Under the pieces are notes generated by a model, which did no database searches, had not been told where the DNA came from, and saw nothing but the letters and a program-made list of their open reading frames with translations. The translations under genes and the position numbers were made by a program. A stretch of DNA of 64,000 nucleotides, from NCBI RefSeq assembly GCF_900105905.1, contig NZ_FNSV01000005.1, positions 7,963,501-8,027,500 of the forward strand, given 5' to 3'. Each line of letters opens with the position of its first letter. Positions within the stretch are counted from its first letter, which is position 1. Source of the stretch: Rhodococcus koreensis. GTDB lineage: Bacteria; Actinomycetota; Actinomycetes; Mycobacteriales; Mycobacteriaceae. Shown one piece after another: positions 26,615-34,542 of the stretch.

Positions 26615-27670
26615 GTGAGCGTCGACTACCCGCGGTTCACCCCACCGAGGCCGCTGACCGACGTGCTGCGCCGCCTCGGCCGGTCGGCGACCCTCTGCGG
26701 GCCGGGCGACGCCGCGGTGACGGGGATCAACCAGGATTCGCGTCTCGTCCGGGCCGGGGACGTGTACGCGGCGCTGCCGGGCCGCCACCGTCACGGGATC
26801 GAGTTCGTGGCCGATGCCGCGTCGCGCGGTGCGGTCGCGATGCTCAGCGACCGGAAGTCGGACGTCCTGCCGACGATCGTGGTGGACGATCCGCGCCGGG
26901 TTCTCGGTCCGCTGGCGTCGTGGGTGTACGGCGATCCGTCCGAGGCGCTCGACGTCTACGGGGTGACCGGGACGAACGGGAAGACCAGCACCGTGTACCT
27001 CCTGGACGCGGGACTGCGCGCGGCCGGGGCCGCCGCCGGAATGATGACGGGAATCGCGGTCCGGGGACCCGGCGGTTCACGGGCCGCGACCCGGACGACA
27101 CCCGAGGCGTGCGAACTCCAGCAGACGCTCGCCGCGTTCGCCGAACAGCGGATCGGGGCGGTCGCGATGGAGGTGTCGAGCCACGGTCTCGCTCTGCACC
27201 GGATCGACGGGACGTCTTTCCGGGTGGGGGTGTTCACCAATCTCGCCCGCGACCATCTGGACTTCCACCCCGACATGGACGCGTATTTCGCGGCGAAGGC
27301 CCGATTGTTCGAACCGGGGCACTGCGCCGCGGCAGCGATCGGCGTCGACGACGAGTTCGGGCGCCGCCTCGCTGCCACCGTCACCGTGCCCCGCGTGACG
27401 TTCTCGTCGAGGACGCCGGCGGCCGACTTCTACGCCTCCGCCGTGCACGCGGATGAGGGCGGCACGTCGTTCACGCTCCGCGGCGCCGGGGCGCGGAAAC
27501 CGGTGCGGCTCCGGCTACTCGGAGTGCATCAGGTGGACAACGCACTCGCGGCGATCGCCGCCCTCGCGGCTCGCGGCGTGGATCTCGACGCGGCGGTCGC
27601 CGGGATCGAGACCCTCGACACCGTGCCCGGACGGCTGGAGGCGGCACTCCGCCGGCTCGTCGTACGCTAG
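26615..27670 (+). CDS. MurE-like Mur ligase lacking the C-terminal domain
   Basis: A 351-residue Mur ligase family protein. Residues about 30-105 form the UDP-MurNAc-binding N-domain (GINQDSRLVRAGDVYAALPG). The central ATPase has the P-loop GVTGTNGKTSTVYLLD, the TTPEA segment, EVSSHGLALHRIDG and the region FTNLARDHLDFHPDMDAYFAAKARLF with the probable carbamylated Lys. It stops at TVPGRLEAALRRLVVR, exactly where a full MurE (about 500 residues) continues into the third domain that binds the incoming amino acid (DNPR motif). It is therefore either a non-peptidoglycan paralogue or a truncated, inactive copy. The stop overlaps the stop of the convergent cysNC gene by 4 bp, so the 3' end may have been lost in a rearrangement. 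Confidence 0.75.
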   Translation: MSVDYPRFTPPRPLTDVLRRLGRSATLCGPGDAAVTGINQDSRLVRAGDVYAALPGRHRHGIEFVADAASRGAVAMLSDRKSDVLPTIVVDDPRRVLGPLASWVYGDPSEALDVYGVTGTNGKTSTVYLLDAGLRAAGAAAGMMTGIAVRGPGGSRAATRTTPEACELQQTLAAFAEQRIGAVAMEVSSHGLALHRIDGTSFRVGVFTNLARDHLDFHPDMDAYFAAKARLFEPGHCAAAAIGVDDEFGRRLAATVTVPRVTFSSRTPAADFYASAVHADEGGTSFTLRGAGARKPVRLRLLGVHQVDNALAAIAALAARGVDLDAAVAGIETLDTVPGRLEAALRRLVVR

Positions 27671-29550
27671 GCCGACAGTGTCTCGTGCCGGGCGAGTTCG
27701 GCGAGAATCCGGGCGACGAGGTCGTCGAGATCGGCGCCGGTGGTGTCGAACGCGAGATCCGGGGTCTCAGGGGCCTCGTACGGTGCGTCGATCCCGGTGA
27801 GGCCTCGGAGTTCGCCTGCCCGCGCCCGGGCGTAGAGCCCCTTGGGATCGCGCCGTTCGCATTCGTCGACCGGGGTGCTCACGTGGATCTCGAGAAACGG
27901 CAGGCCCGCGGCCTCGTTGAGCGCCCGGGCAATCGCCCGGTCCGATCGGAGCGGCGAGACCATCGACGCGATGGCGACCACCCCGGCGTCCGCGAACAAC
28001 CGGGTGAGGTGGCCGACGCGGCGGATGTTCTCGGCCCGGTCACCGGGTGAGAAACCCAGGTCGTCCGAGATGCCGTGCCGGACGTTGTCGCCGTCGAGAA
28101 GGTACGCGGTCCGGCCGGCGTCGACGAGCGTCCGTTCGAGCGCGACCGCGACGGTCGACTTTCCGGACGCGGGCAGCCCGGTGAGCCAGATGGTGGCGCC
28201 CCGCTGCCCGGTCGCGGACCAGCGTCGATCCCGTTTCAGCGACGACGGATGCCACTTGATGTCGTGCCGGGTCTGCTCGCCAGGAACCACTTCGCGGGTG
28301 TCGCTGACGGTTCCGGCGCCGACGGTGTCGTTGCTCTGCTCGTCGATGAGGATGAACGCACCCGCGTCGCGATTGGTGGCGTACGGGTCGGCGAGCACCA
28401 CCGTGCTCGTCCGGAGCGTGATTCGGCCGATGTCGTTGAGGGCGAGTTCGCTGGGGGAGTCGTGTTCTTCGAGGGTTTCCGGGTCGAGCCGGGTGTGCAG
28501 CTCCTGCACCGTGGCGCGCACGGTGCGGCTGGTGTGCTTGAGGGCCACCCGGTCGCCCGCCCGCAGCGGCGTCTCGCTGAGCCAGCACACGGTCGCGTCG
28601 ATCTCGCGGGCCGGGACGGGTGCGGTGGCATCGGTCGCCGCACTGACGACGAGGTCGCCGCGGGCGACGTCGACGTCGTCGGCGAGTTCGAACGACACCG
28701 ACAGCGGCGCGACCGCGACGGCCCGGTGCGGATCGAGGGTGTCGAGGGCGGTGACCGTGCTGCGGGAACCGGCAGGCAGCACCACCACCTCGTCCCCGAC
28801 GGACAGGGTGCCCGCCGACAGCCGGCCGGTGTAGCGGCGCCGCTGATGGTCCGTGGGACGCGCGACCCACTGGATGGGCAGGCGCAGTTCGGACGCGACG
28901 GCCGACGGCGCGGCGAGTTCCACGCCTTCGAGATACTCGAGGAGCGTGGGCCCGTTGTACCAGGGCGTCGAATCCGACCGCGTGACCACGTTGTCTCCCC
29001 GGGTGGCGGACACCGGGATCACCGTGACGTCGCGGCCGCCGAGGCGCTGCGCGAGCAGGCCGAGTTCGGATTCGACTTCCTTGAACCGGGTCTCGTCGAA
29101 GTCGACGAGGTCGATCTTGTTGACCACCGCGACCAGGTGCGGAACGCCGAGGAGGTCGGCGATCCGGGCGTGGCGCCGGGTCTGCCGGAGCACCCCGGTG
29201 CGCGCGTCCACCAGCAGCACGGCCACGTGGGTGTTCGACGCCCCGGTGAACATGTTGCGGGTGTACCGTTCGTGCCCCGGTGTGTCGGCGAGGACGAAAC
29301 TCCGAGTCGGCGTCGAGAAGAAGCGATAGGCGACGTCGATGGTGATGCCCTGCTCGCGTTCGGCCCGCAGACCGTCCGAGAGCGCGGCCAGGTCCGCCTC
29401 ACCGTCGGCGTTCGTCACCGCCTCGAGATGGTCGGTGGGCAGGCTTCCGGTGTCGTGGAGGAGGCGGCCGATGAGGGTGCTCTTCCCGTCGTCGACGCTG
29501 CCCGCGGTGGCGAGTCGCAGCAATTGGCGAGGCCGGCCGGTGGTGGTCAT
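27667..29550 (-). CDS. cysNC: Bifunctional sulfate adenylyltransferase GTPase subunit / APS kinase CysNC
   Basis: A 627-residue fusion. The N-terminal EF-Tu-like GTPase (about 1-430) has G1 AGSVDDGKSTLIGRLL, EQGITIDVAYRFF, DTPGHERYTRNM and NKIDLVDF. It drives CysD to make APS from ATP and sulfate. The C-terminal APS kinase (from about residue 450) has the P-loop GLPASGKSTVAVAL near 458, LLDGDNVRHGISDDLGFSPGDRAENIRR and the DPKGLYARARAGEL segment. It phosphorylates APS to PAPS, the sulfuryl donor for sulfotransferases. The start at 29550 overlaps the cysD stop (TGATG). Because the operon begins with the sulfotransferase stf0, this copy probably serves sulfation and not assimilation. Confidence 0.94.
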   Translation of the reverse strand: MTTTGRPRQLLRLATAGSVDDGKSTLIGRLLHDTGSLPTDHLEAVTNADGEADLAALSDGLRAEREQGITIDVAYRFFSTPTRSFVLADTPGHERYTRNMFTGASNTHVAVLLVDARTGVLRQTRRHARIADLLGVPHLVAVVNKIDLVDFDETRFKEVESELGLLAQRLGGRDVTVIPVSATRGDNVVTRSDSTPWYNGPTLLEYLEGVELAAPSAVASELRLPIQWVARPTDHQRRRYTGRLSAGTLSVGDEVVVLPAGSRSTVTALDTLDPHRAVAVAPLSVSFELADDVDVARGDLVVSAATDATAPVPAREIDATVCWLSETPLRAGDRVALKHTSRTVRATVQELHTRLDPETLEEHDSPSELALNDIGRITLRTSTVVLADPYATNRDAGAFILIDEQSNDTVGAGTVSDTREVVPGEQTRHDIKWHPSSLKRDRRWSATGQRGATIWLTGLPASGKSTVAVALERTLVDAGRTAYLLDGDNVRHGISDDLGFSPGDRAENIRRVGHLTRLFADAGVVAIASMVSPLRSDRAIARALNEAAGLPFLEIHVSTPVDECERRDPKGLYARARAGELRGLTGIDAPYEAPETPDLAFDTTGADLDDLVARILAELARHETLSA

Positions 29551-30479
29551 CAGAAGTACCCCTCGCGCTTGCGGTCTTCCATCGCGGCAACGGAAGTCCT
29601 GTCGTCGGCCCGGGTTTCCCCGCGTTCGGAGACCGTGGCCGCGGCGATCTCCTCGATCACGCCGGCGACGTCGCCGGCATCCGAACGCACCGCGCCGGTG
29701 ATGGTGAGGTCCCCGACGGTGCGATACCGCACCCGGAGCCGTTGCACCAGTTCGCTTTCGGTGGGCAGCGTGTACTCGGACAGCCCGAGCAGGATGCCGT
29801 CGCGCTCGAACACCTGCCGTTCGTGGGCGAAGTAAATCGACGGCAGTGCGAGCTTCTCGAGTTCGATGTAGCGCCAGATGTCGAGTTCGGTCCAGTTGCT
29901 GAGCGGGAACACCCGGACCTGCTCGCCGCGGCGAATCCGCCCGTTGTACAGCGACCACGGCTCGGGGCGCTGCGAACGCGGATCCCACTGCCCGAACTCG
30001 TCGCGGAAGCTGAGTACCCGCTCCTTTGCGCGGGCGCGTTCCTCGTCGCGGCGCGCGCCACCGAAGGCGGCGTCGAAGCGGTGCTCCTCCAGGGCGTCGA
30101 GCAGGGTCCGGGTCTGCAACCGGTTCCGGGACGTGCCGGGACCGCCCGTTTCGGTGACGCGGCCCTTGTCGATCGACTCCTGCACCGACGCGACGATCAG
30201 CCGGTGACCGTCCTCGGCGAGCCTGCGATCGCGGAATTCGATCACCTCGGGGAAGTTGTGCCCGGTGTCGACGTGCAGGACGGGAAACGGCAACGGGGAC
30301 GGCCGGAACGCCTTCTCCGCCAGCCTCAGCAACACGATCGAATCCTTGCCTGCCGAGAACAGCAGCACCGGTCGCTCGAGTTCCGCGACCACCTCGCGGA
30401 TGATGTGCACGGCCTCCGCCTCCAGCGCGCGGAGTTCGTCGACGTGTGCGTCCGTGTCGGTGGACGGTGCGGCGGTCAC
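29550..30479 (-). CDS. cysD: Sulfate adenylyltransferase subunit 2 (stf0-linked copy)
   Basis: A 309-residue PP-loop ATPase. Motifs are LLFSAGKDSIVLLRLAEKAF (PP-loop), LHVDTGHNFPEVIEFRD, the FGGARRDEERARAKERVLSFRDEFGQWDPRSQRPE block, FPLSNWTELDIWRYI and the C-terminal MEDRKREGYF. With CysN it adenylates sulfate to APS. The GTG start at 30479 overlaps the stop of stf0 (GTGA), and its stop overlaps the cysNC start. A second cysD at 40973-41926 is clearly similar but divergent (for example SAGKDSI here, SGGKDST there), so these are paralogues, not a recent duplication. Confidence 0.94.
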   Translation of the reverse strand: MTAAPSTDTDAHVDELRALEAEAVHIIREVVAELERPVLLFSAGKDSIVLLRLAEKAFRPSPLPFPVLHVDTGHNFPEVIEFRDRRLAEDGHRLIVASVQESIDKGRVTETGGPGTSRNRLQTRTLLDALEEHRFDAAFGGARRDEERARAKERVLSFRDEFGQWDPRSQRPEPWSLYNGRIRRGEQVRVFPLSNWTELDIWRYIELEKLALPSIYFAHERQVFERDGILLGLSEYTLPTESELVQRLRVRYRTVGDLTITGAVRSDAGDVAGVIEEIAAATVSERGETRADDRTSVAAMEDRKREGYF

Positions 30480-31279
30480 AGCGGAAGTCCGTTCGCGGCG
30501 GCCTCGGACCGGTATCGCTCGACCCACTCCTTGGAGCGGCCGTCGCTCTGCCGTTTCAGCGGCGGCGGGGGCGCGAGATCGGCGTCGAGGCCGAGTTCGA
30601 CAAGCACCTTCGCCGCCGTCGCCTGCGGGGCCGCGACGAGATCGTCGAAACTGATGTCGATGTGGTCGAGGCCCTCCGTCTCGAACCAGTTGCGCCACTG
30701 CACATCCTGATCGCGGAGGATGCGGGCGAGGTGGGCGATGCCGTCCGCGTGGTACTCGGCGCCGTCGTGCGGAGCGGGTGGGGTGGCGTCGTCGCGCCAC
30801 ACCTGGGTCTGCACCGCCCGCCACATCGATACCGCCTGCGCGACGACGTCACGCCGGTAGACGTGGATGAAGGCGAGGTCGCGGTCCAGGATGTCGCCGA
30901 GGGCGGACCGCAGGTCGTCGCCGGACCGGTCCGGAAGTCCGGCGGCGCGGTCGAGGACGAGCGGCACCTGGTTCCACATCAGCTTGCCGCCCCACACGCC
31001 GTTGGGGGTGCGCCCGACGCTGAGCAGTTGATCGCGCCACTGCTCCGCGGTGCGGGTGTCGGCGGTTCCCGGTTCGAGCGGGGCGAGCAGGGAGAGCACC
31101 GTCTCGTCGGTGACCGACTCGAACCACTGCCGTGGCTGCGGTGACCGGCTGGTGGACGGCAGGTACTGGAAGAACTCCTCCGGGTTGCCGGCCACGGTCG
31201 TGGCACGAAGGGATTCGACGAGCAGCGTGCTGCCGCTGCGCTGCGACGCGCAGACGAGATATGAGCGTGGCTCCGACAT
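30476..31279 (-). CDS. stf0: Trehalose 2-sulfotransferase Stf0
   Basis: A 267-residue PAPS-dependent sulfotransferase; the length equals the Stf0 that I recall from mycobacteria. The N-terminal LVCASQRSGSTLLVESL is the 5'-phosphosulfate-binding loop. It is followed by AGNPEEFFQYLP, WGGKLMWNQVPLV, IHVYRRDVVAQAVSMWRA (3'-phosphate-binding region), and HIDISFDDLVAAPQAT. Stf0 moves the sulfuryl group from PAPS to the 2-hydroxyl of trehalose, the first step toward sulfolipid-1 in M. tuberculosis. It heads an operon with cysD and cysNC that supplies its PAPS. The ATG lies seven bases from a TATAGT -10 box, so the mRNA is probably leaderless. Confidence 0.9.
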   Translation of the reverse strand: MSEPRSYLVCASQRSGSTLLVESLRATTVAGNPEEFFQYLPSTSRSPQPRQWFESVTDETVLSLLAPLEPGTADTRTAEQWRDQLLSVGRTPNGVWGGKLMWNQVPLVLDRAAGLPDRSGDDLRSALGDILDRDLAFIHVYRRDVVAQAVSMWRAVQTQVWRDDATPPAPHDGAEYHADGIAHLARILRDQDVQWRNWFETEGLDHIDISFDDLVAAPQATAAKVLVELGLDADLAPPPPLKRQSDGRSKEWVERYRSEAAANGLPL

Positions 31280-31286
31280 GCCGGAA

Positions 31287-31314
31287 ACTATAAGGGCGAA
31301 ATTCGGTGCCGCAA
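31287..31314 (-). promoter_or_regulatory. Candidate promoter of the stf0-cysD-cysNC operon
   Basis: Read on the minus strand: TTGCGG (31314-31309), a 16-bp spacer, TATAGT (31292-31287), then seven bases and the ATG of stf0. Both the good -10 box and the spacing to the start codon predict a leaderless transcript. The 212 bp further out, to the universal stress gene, hold no gene and no cysteine-rich leader ORF that I can find. Confidence 0.55.
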
Positions 31315-31526
31315 TCGGGACGAAATCGAATTTGCGTGATGGAAACACTTGATTTATCCGCGGCGGTCGATTTGTCGGATCCGGCGTCATGGCGGTGCGT
31401 TGATCGAGCAGCTCAGGGCAGTTTTCGGGAACGCCGATCCGGTTCGCTCGTCGCCGGAAGAATGGCGTAGCGACAGGCGAATATGAATCAGGCTGATTTT
31501 AACGACCGAAATGGACTCTGCCGTGG

Positions 31527-32393
31527 TCAGCCTTTCCGGCAGATGAGGACCGGACACCGGGCGTGGTGGATGAGGCTCTGGCTCGTCGAACCGACGATCG
31601 ACGCGGTGAACGGATTTCGCCCGTGGCTGCCGACGGCGATCAATTGCGCGCCGAAGGAGTACTCGAGGAGCACCTTCATCGGCCCGCCGCGCTCGAGGCA
31701 GCGGGTGACCTCGACATCGGGATACTTCTCGCGCCACCCGGCGAGGCTCTCGGCGAGCCACGCCTCCTCGTGCTGCACCAGATCGGACCAGTCGGTGAAG
31801 CGGCGTTCCTCCGAATACCACGCACCGAGGGTGGAATGCTCGGCCCACGTGTGCACCGCGACGAGGGGAGCGCCGAAGAACGCCGCGAACTCGAACGCAT
31901 GGGCCACCGCCATGTCGCTGAGTTCGCTTCCGTCCACACCGACCACGACGGGACGCGTCTCGCTGACCTCGTGGCCCTGGATGCCGCGCCAGACGACCAC
32001 GGGGCATTCGGCTCGATTCGACACCCGGACCACGTCGGAACCGGCGACCACGGATTTCATCTCACTCGTGGCCGCGGGCCCGAGAACCAGCATCCGGGCC
32101 GTCTTGGACAGTTCCACCAACGCGTGGGCGGGTGGGCCGGGATGGGTACTGCGCTCCACTTCCAGGTCATGCTGCCCGTTCAGGACGATGCGCTCGGCGG
32201 CGTCGAGGAACTCATCGCCTTCAGGGTGACCGTCGCCGCTCCCGGAATTCGGATGCTTGGGTAACACGTGGACGAGGCGCAGCGGCTCCTCGAAGCGCCG
32301 CGCGGCGGAGGCAGCCCACGCCGCCGCCTCCAGTGCGCCGTCCGATCCGTCGATGCCTGCCACGATGCCGCGTCGAATCCGTGCTGTGCTCAT
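31527..32393 (-). CDS. Tandem universal stress protein
   Basis: A 288-residue protein made of two UspA domains. Domain 1 (about 8-140) starts GIVAGIDGSDGALEAAAWAA and ends with a weak ATP motif (VLGPAATSEMKSVVAGSDVVRVSNRAECPVVV). Domain 2 (about 148-288) starts VVVGVDGSELSDMAVAHAFEFAA and ends with a full nucleotide-binding motif GSHGRNPFTASIVGSTSQSLIHHARCPVLI. Such proteins bind ATP or cAMP and are induced by hypoxia or stress in mycobacteria. It is a single gene, divergent from the DUF1801 gene. Confidence 0.9.
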   Translation of the reverse strand: MSTARIRRGIVAGIDGSDGALEAAAWAASAARRFEEPLRLVHVLPKHPNSGSGDGHPEGDEFLDAAERIVLNGQHDLEVERSTHPGPPAHALVELSKTARMLVLGPAATSEMKSVVAGSDVVRVSNRAECPVVVWRGIQGHEVSETRPVVVGVDGSELSDMAVAHAFEFAAFFGAPLVAVHTWAEHSTLGAWYSEERRFTDWSDLVQHEEAWLAESLAGWREKYPDVEVTRCLERGGPMKVLLEYSFGAQLIAVGSHGRNPFTASIVGSTSQSLIHHARCPVLICRKG

Positions 32394-32550
32394 GGGGGGT
32401 GCTCCTCACCTCCATTCCAGTTTGATCCAGGACGGCGGCGACGCGCCAGAGGTAAATCGGCAGGCGGCCGATCCCGGTGCGATCGACGTGGTCCGCGGGG
32501 ATACTCGGGTGACCGGCGAGCGAAGACGAACCGAAGGGGCGACGGACCAC

Positions 32551-32949
32551 ATGGCGAAGCGGACGAGCGGCTCGAACGGGGGACGAGGAGACTCTCCCTC
32601 GCAGCTGATAGATGCGCGCATCGAGGAGCTGGGTGACTGGCGGGGCGAGGTGCTCGCCCGGATCCGGGCTCTCGTCACGCAGGCCGACCCCGACGTGGTC
32701 GAGGAGTGGAAGTGGCGAGGGGTCCCGGTGTGGTCGCACGACGGAATGGTCTGCACCGGTGAGACGTACAAGAACGCCGTGAAGGTGACGTTCGCGAAGG
32801 GCGCGTCGCTGGACGACCCGGCCGGTCTGTTCAACTCCAGCCTCGAGGGCAACACCCGGCGCGCCATCGACTTCCACGAGGGCGACACGGTCGACGAGAA
32901 GGCGTTCCAGGCGCTCGTTCACGCCGCCGTGGCGCTGAACACCTCCTGA
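32551..32949 (+). CDS. DUF1801 family protein
   Basis: A 132-residue protein of the YdhG/DUF1801 type. After a Gly/Ser linker (AKRTSGSNGGRGDSPS) it has IDARIEELGDWRGEVLARIRAL, DPDVVEEWKWRGVPVWSHDGMVCTGETYKNAVKVTFAKGASLDDP and GLFNSSLEGNTRRAIDFHEG, typical of the family. Some relatives are called iron chaperones; the function is not established. The ATG at 32551 is preceded by GACGGACC with GAAGGGG about 12 bases upstream. The stop codon lies within the first copy of a tandem 26-bp duplication. Confidence 0.75.
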   Translation: MAKRTSGSNGGRGDSPSQLIDARIEELGDWRGEVLARIRALVTQADPDVVEEWKWRGVPVWSHDGMVCTGETYKNAVKVTFAKGASLDDPAGLFNSSLEGNTRRAIDFHEGDTVDEKAFQALVHAAVALNTS

Positions 32950-32990
32950 GGTATGGGGCAAGGGACACCTCCTGGGGTATGGGGCAAGGG
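32939..32990. repeat. Tandem 26-bp duplication over a stop codon
   Basis: The 26 bp at 32939-32964 (beginning ACACCTCCTGAGG) are repeated immediately at 32965-32990 with a single A-to-G difference. The first copy contains the TGA that ends the DUF1801 gene; in the second copy the TGA has become TGG. It looks like a recent local duplication with no coding consequence. Confidence 0.85.
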
Positions 32991-33047
32991 GTTTCGCTCG
33001 CCGAGGCACCGGTTCACCTGGGGTTTCCCTCCGTTTCGGTGGTGCGG

Positions 33048-33075
33048 TGAACCGGAGGCGCGGGTGAACCGTGTG
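33048..33075 (+). promoter_or_regulatory. SigL-type ECF promoter in front of sigL-rslA
   Basis: TGAACC (33048-33053), a 16-bp spacer, and CGTGTG (33070-33075) followed by TA. From memory the M. tuberculosis SigL consensus is TGAACC-N16-18-CGTGTR. It ends 22 bp before the sigma factor ATG, so it is an autoregulatory promoter. An extra TGAACC (33065-33070) overlaps the -10. Confidence 0.8.
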
Positions 33076-33097
33076 TACTGCTGGGAGGTGGTGACCG

Positions 33098-33604
33098 ATG
33101 CCGGATGCCCAGACGGAGCTCATGCACGCGCTGTACGAGGAACATGCCCCGGCAGTGTGGCGGTATGCCCTCCGGCTGACCGGCGACCGCGCCCGCGCCG
33201 AGGACATCGTGCAGGAGGTACTGCTGCGCGCCTGGAAGCATCCGAACGTGCTCGACCAGTCGGAGTCCTCGGCTCGGGCGTGGTTGTTCACGGTCGCCAG
33301 GAACCTCGTGTTCGACGAGCACCGCAGTGCCCGCTCCCAGCGTGAGGTCGGGATGAGTTCGACACCCGAACGGGCGGCCCCGGACGGTTCGGAGGGCGCA
33401 CTCGACGCGTGGATGATGGGGGATGCGCTGGCCCGGCTCAGTGCCGACCATCGTGCGGTCCTCGTGCTCGGCTACTACCGGGGGATGTCGACCCACCAGA
33501 TCGCCGGCGAACTCGGTATACCGGAGGGAACGGTGAAATCCCGCATGCATTACGGATTGCGGGCGCTTCGATTGGCTCTGCAGGAAATGGGGGTGACCCG
33601 ATGA
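33098..33604 (+). CDS. sigL: ECF RNA polymerase sigma factor, SigL type
   Basis: A 168-residue group 4 sigma factor. Region 2 (about 8-75) reads LMHALYEEHAPAVWRYALRLTGDRARAEDIVQEVLLRAWKHP and ARAWLFTVARNLVFDEHRSA. Region 4 (about 105-165) reads DALARLSADHRAVLVLGYYRGMSTHQIAGELGIPEGTVKSRMHYGLRALR, ending LQEMGVTR. These are close to mycobacterial SigL as I remember it, down to the C-terminus. SigL responds to redox change through its zinc anti-sigma factor and in M. tuberculosis controls polyketide synthase and cell-envelope genes. ATG 33098 is preceded by GGGAGG. The stop overlaps the rslA start (ATGA). A matching promoter lies upstream of this operon and another before the next gene cluster. 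Confidence 0.9.
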   Translation: MPDAQTELMHALYEEHAPAVWRYALRLTGDRARAEDIVQEVLLRAWKHPNVLDQSESSARAWLFTVARNLVFDEHRSARSQREVGMSSTPERAAPDGSEGALDAWMMGDALARLSADHRAVLVLGYYRGMSTHQIAGELGIPEGTVKSRMHYGLRALRLALQEMGVTR

Positions 33605-34356
33605 CGCTCGACGACTTCGAGTCGCACGACGATCCCTACGTCCGCTGGGACGCCGCCTATGTGCTCGGTGCCATGTCCGGCGCGGAACGGCGCGAGTACG
33701 AGGCCCACCTCGCCCACTGCGCACAGTGCTCGCAGGCCGTGTCCGAATTGGCGGGCATGCCCGGTCTGCTCGCCCTGATCACACCGGAAGAAGCGTTCGG
33801 CACGCTGTCCGACGGCGCGCCGGAGGACGAGGAGATGCCCGCACCGCGGGTGCTGACCGGGCTGGTGGGCACGGTGCGGCGGCGCCGACGCCACCGGCGA
33901 GCGGCGACGGCCCTCGCAGCCGCGGCCGCCGTGATCGCCGTGGCCGTCCCCGTCGGGGTGCTGGCGACCCAGGACCGGACACCGGACGCCCCCGTCACGG
34001 CGCTGCCCGTCCCGGACCGGGGGAACACCACCGAGGCTGTGTTCGCACCGGTGGTTCCGACGACGATCACCGCGAGCGCGTCCGTCGTGTCGACGTCCTG
34101 GGGCACGGTGATCTTCGTGGAGTGCTCCTACGAGGACACGTGGCCCGGTGACGGACGCTACGGCGCCGACACCGAGGGGTACGCGCTGACCGTGACCGAT
34201 CGCTCCGGAGTGGTCACCACCGTGGCCACCTGGACCGGGGAAGCGGGGCAGACGGTGCGGCCCACGGCCACCACCAGCCTGCCCGTCGACGCGATCGCGA
34301 GCATCGACGTGCGATCCGACGACGACCATCAGGTATTGCTGACCACGGCGTTGTGA
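33601..34356 (+). CDS. rslA: Zinc-binding anti-sigma factor, RslA type
   Basis: A 251-residue single-pass membrane protein. The N-terminal anti-sigma domain has DDPYVRWDAAYVLGAMSGAERREYEAHL and the zinc motif His36-X3-Cys40-X2-Cys43 (HLAHCAQC). Oxidation or zinc loss at this motif is the known release mechanism for RslA. An Arg-rich patch precedes one transmembrane helix at about 107-126 (TALAAAAAVIAVAVPVGVLA), and about 125 residues lie outside the membrane. Coupled to sigL by a 4-bp overlap. It holds SigL inactive in the reduced state; the outer domain resembles the RskA-type C-terminal domain. Confidence 0.88.
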   Translation: MTLDDFESHDDPYVRWDAAYVLGAMSGAERREYEAHLAHCAQCSQAVSELAGMPGLLALITPEEAFGTLSDGAPEDEEMPAPRVLTGLVGTVRRRRRHRRAATALAAAAAVIAVAVPVGVLATQDRTPDAPVTALPVPDRGNTTEAVFAPVVPTTITASASVVSTSWGTVIFVECSYEDTWPGDGRYGADTEGYALTVTDRSGVVTTVATWTGEAGQTVRPTATTSLPVDAIASIDVRSDDDHQVLLTTAL

Positions 34357-34456
34357 GCGGGCCGCAGGGAGCCGGCCCGGTTTCCGTACTCTCTGCAGGC
34401 TCGACCGCCGTGTCTCGCTCGTCACGACCGTTTCCGCAAAAATGTTCTGCCACCGG

Positions 34457-34484
34457 TGAACCCGGCCGGCACGTGGTTCGTGTG
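34457..34484 (+). promoter_or_regulatory. SigL-type ECF promoter in front of the four-gene cluster
   Basis: TGAACC (34457-34462), a 16-bp spacer, CGTGTG (34479-34484), followed by TA. Both hexamers, the spacer length and the flanking bases (CGG before, TA after) are identical to the promoter of sigL at 33048-33075, while the spacers differ. The element ends 58 bp before the ATG of the ThDP enzyme gene. Confidence 0.78.
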
Positions 34485-34542
34485 TATATCCAGTGGGTGA
34501 TCACAGTTCGCCCCATCCGATCCACGACACGGGGGTCTGCCG

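Noticed and set aside
33010..33016. GGTTCACC upstream of sigL, an inverted TGAACC that could be a divergent SigL promoter
   Set aside because: Reading the minus strand, 16 bp further there is no CGTG-like -10, and no gene starts downstream on that strand nearby.
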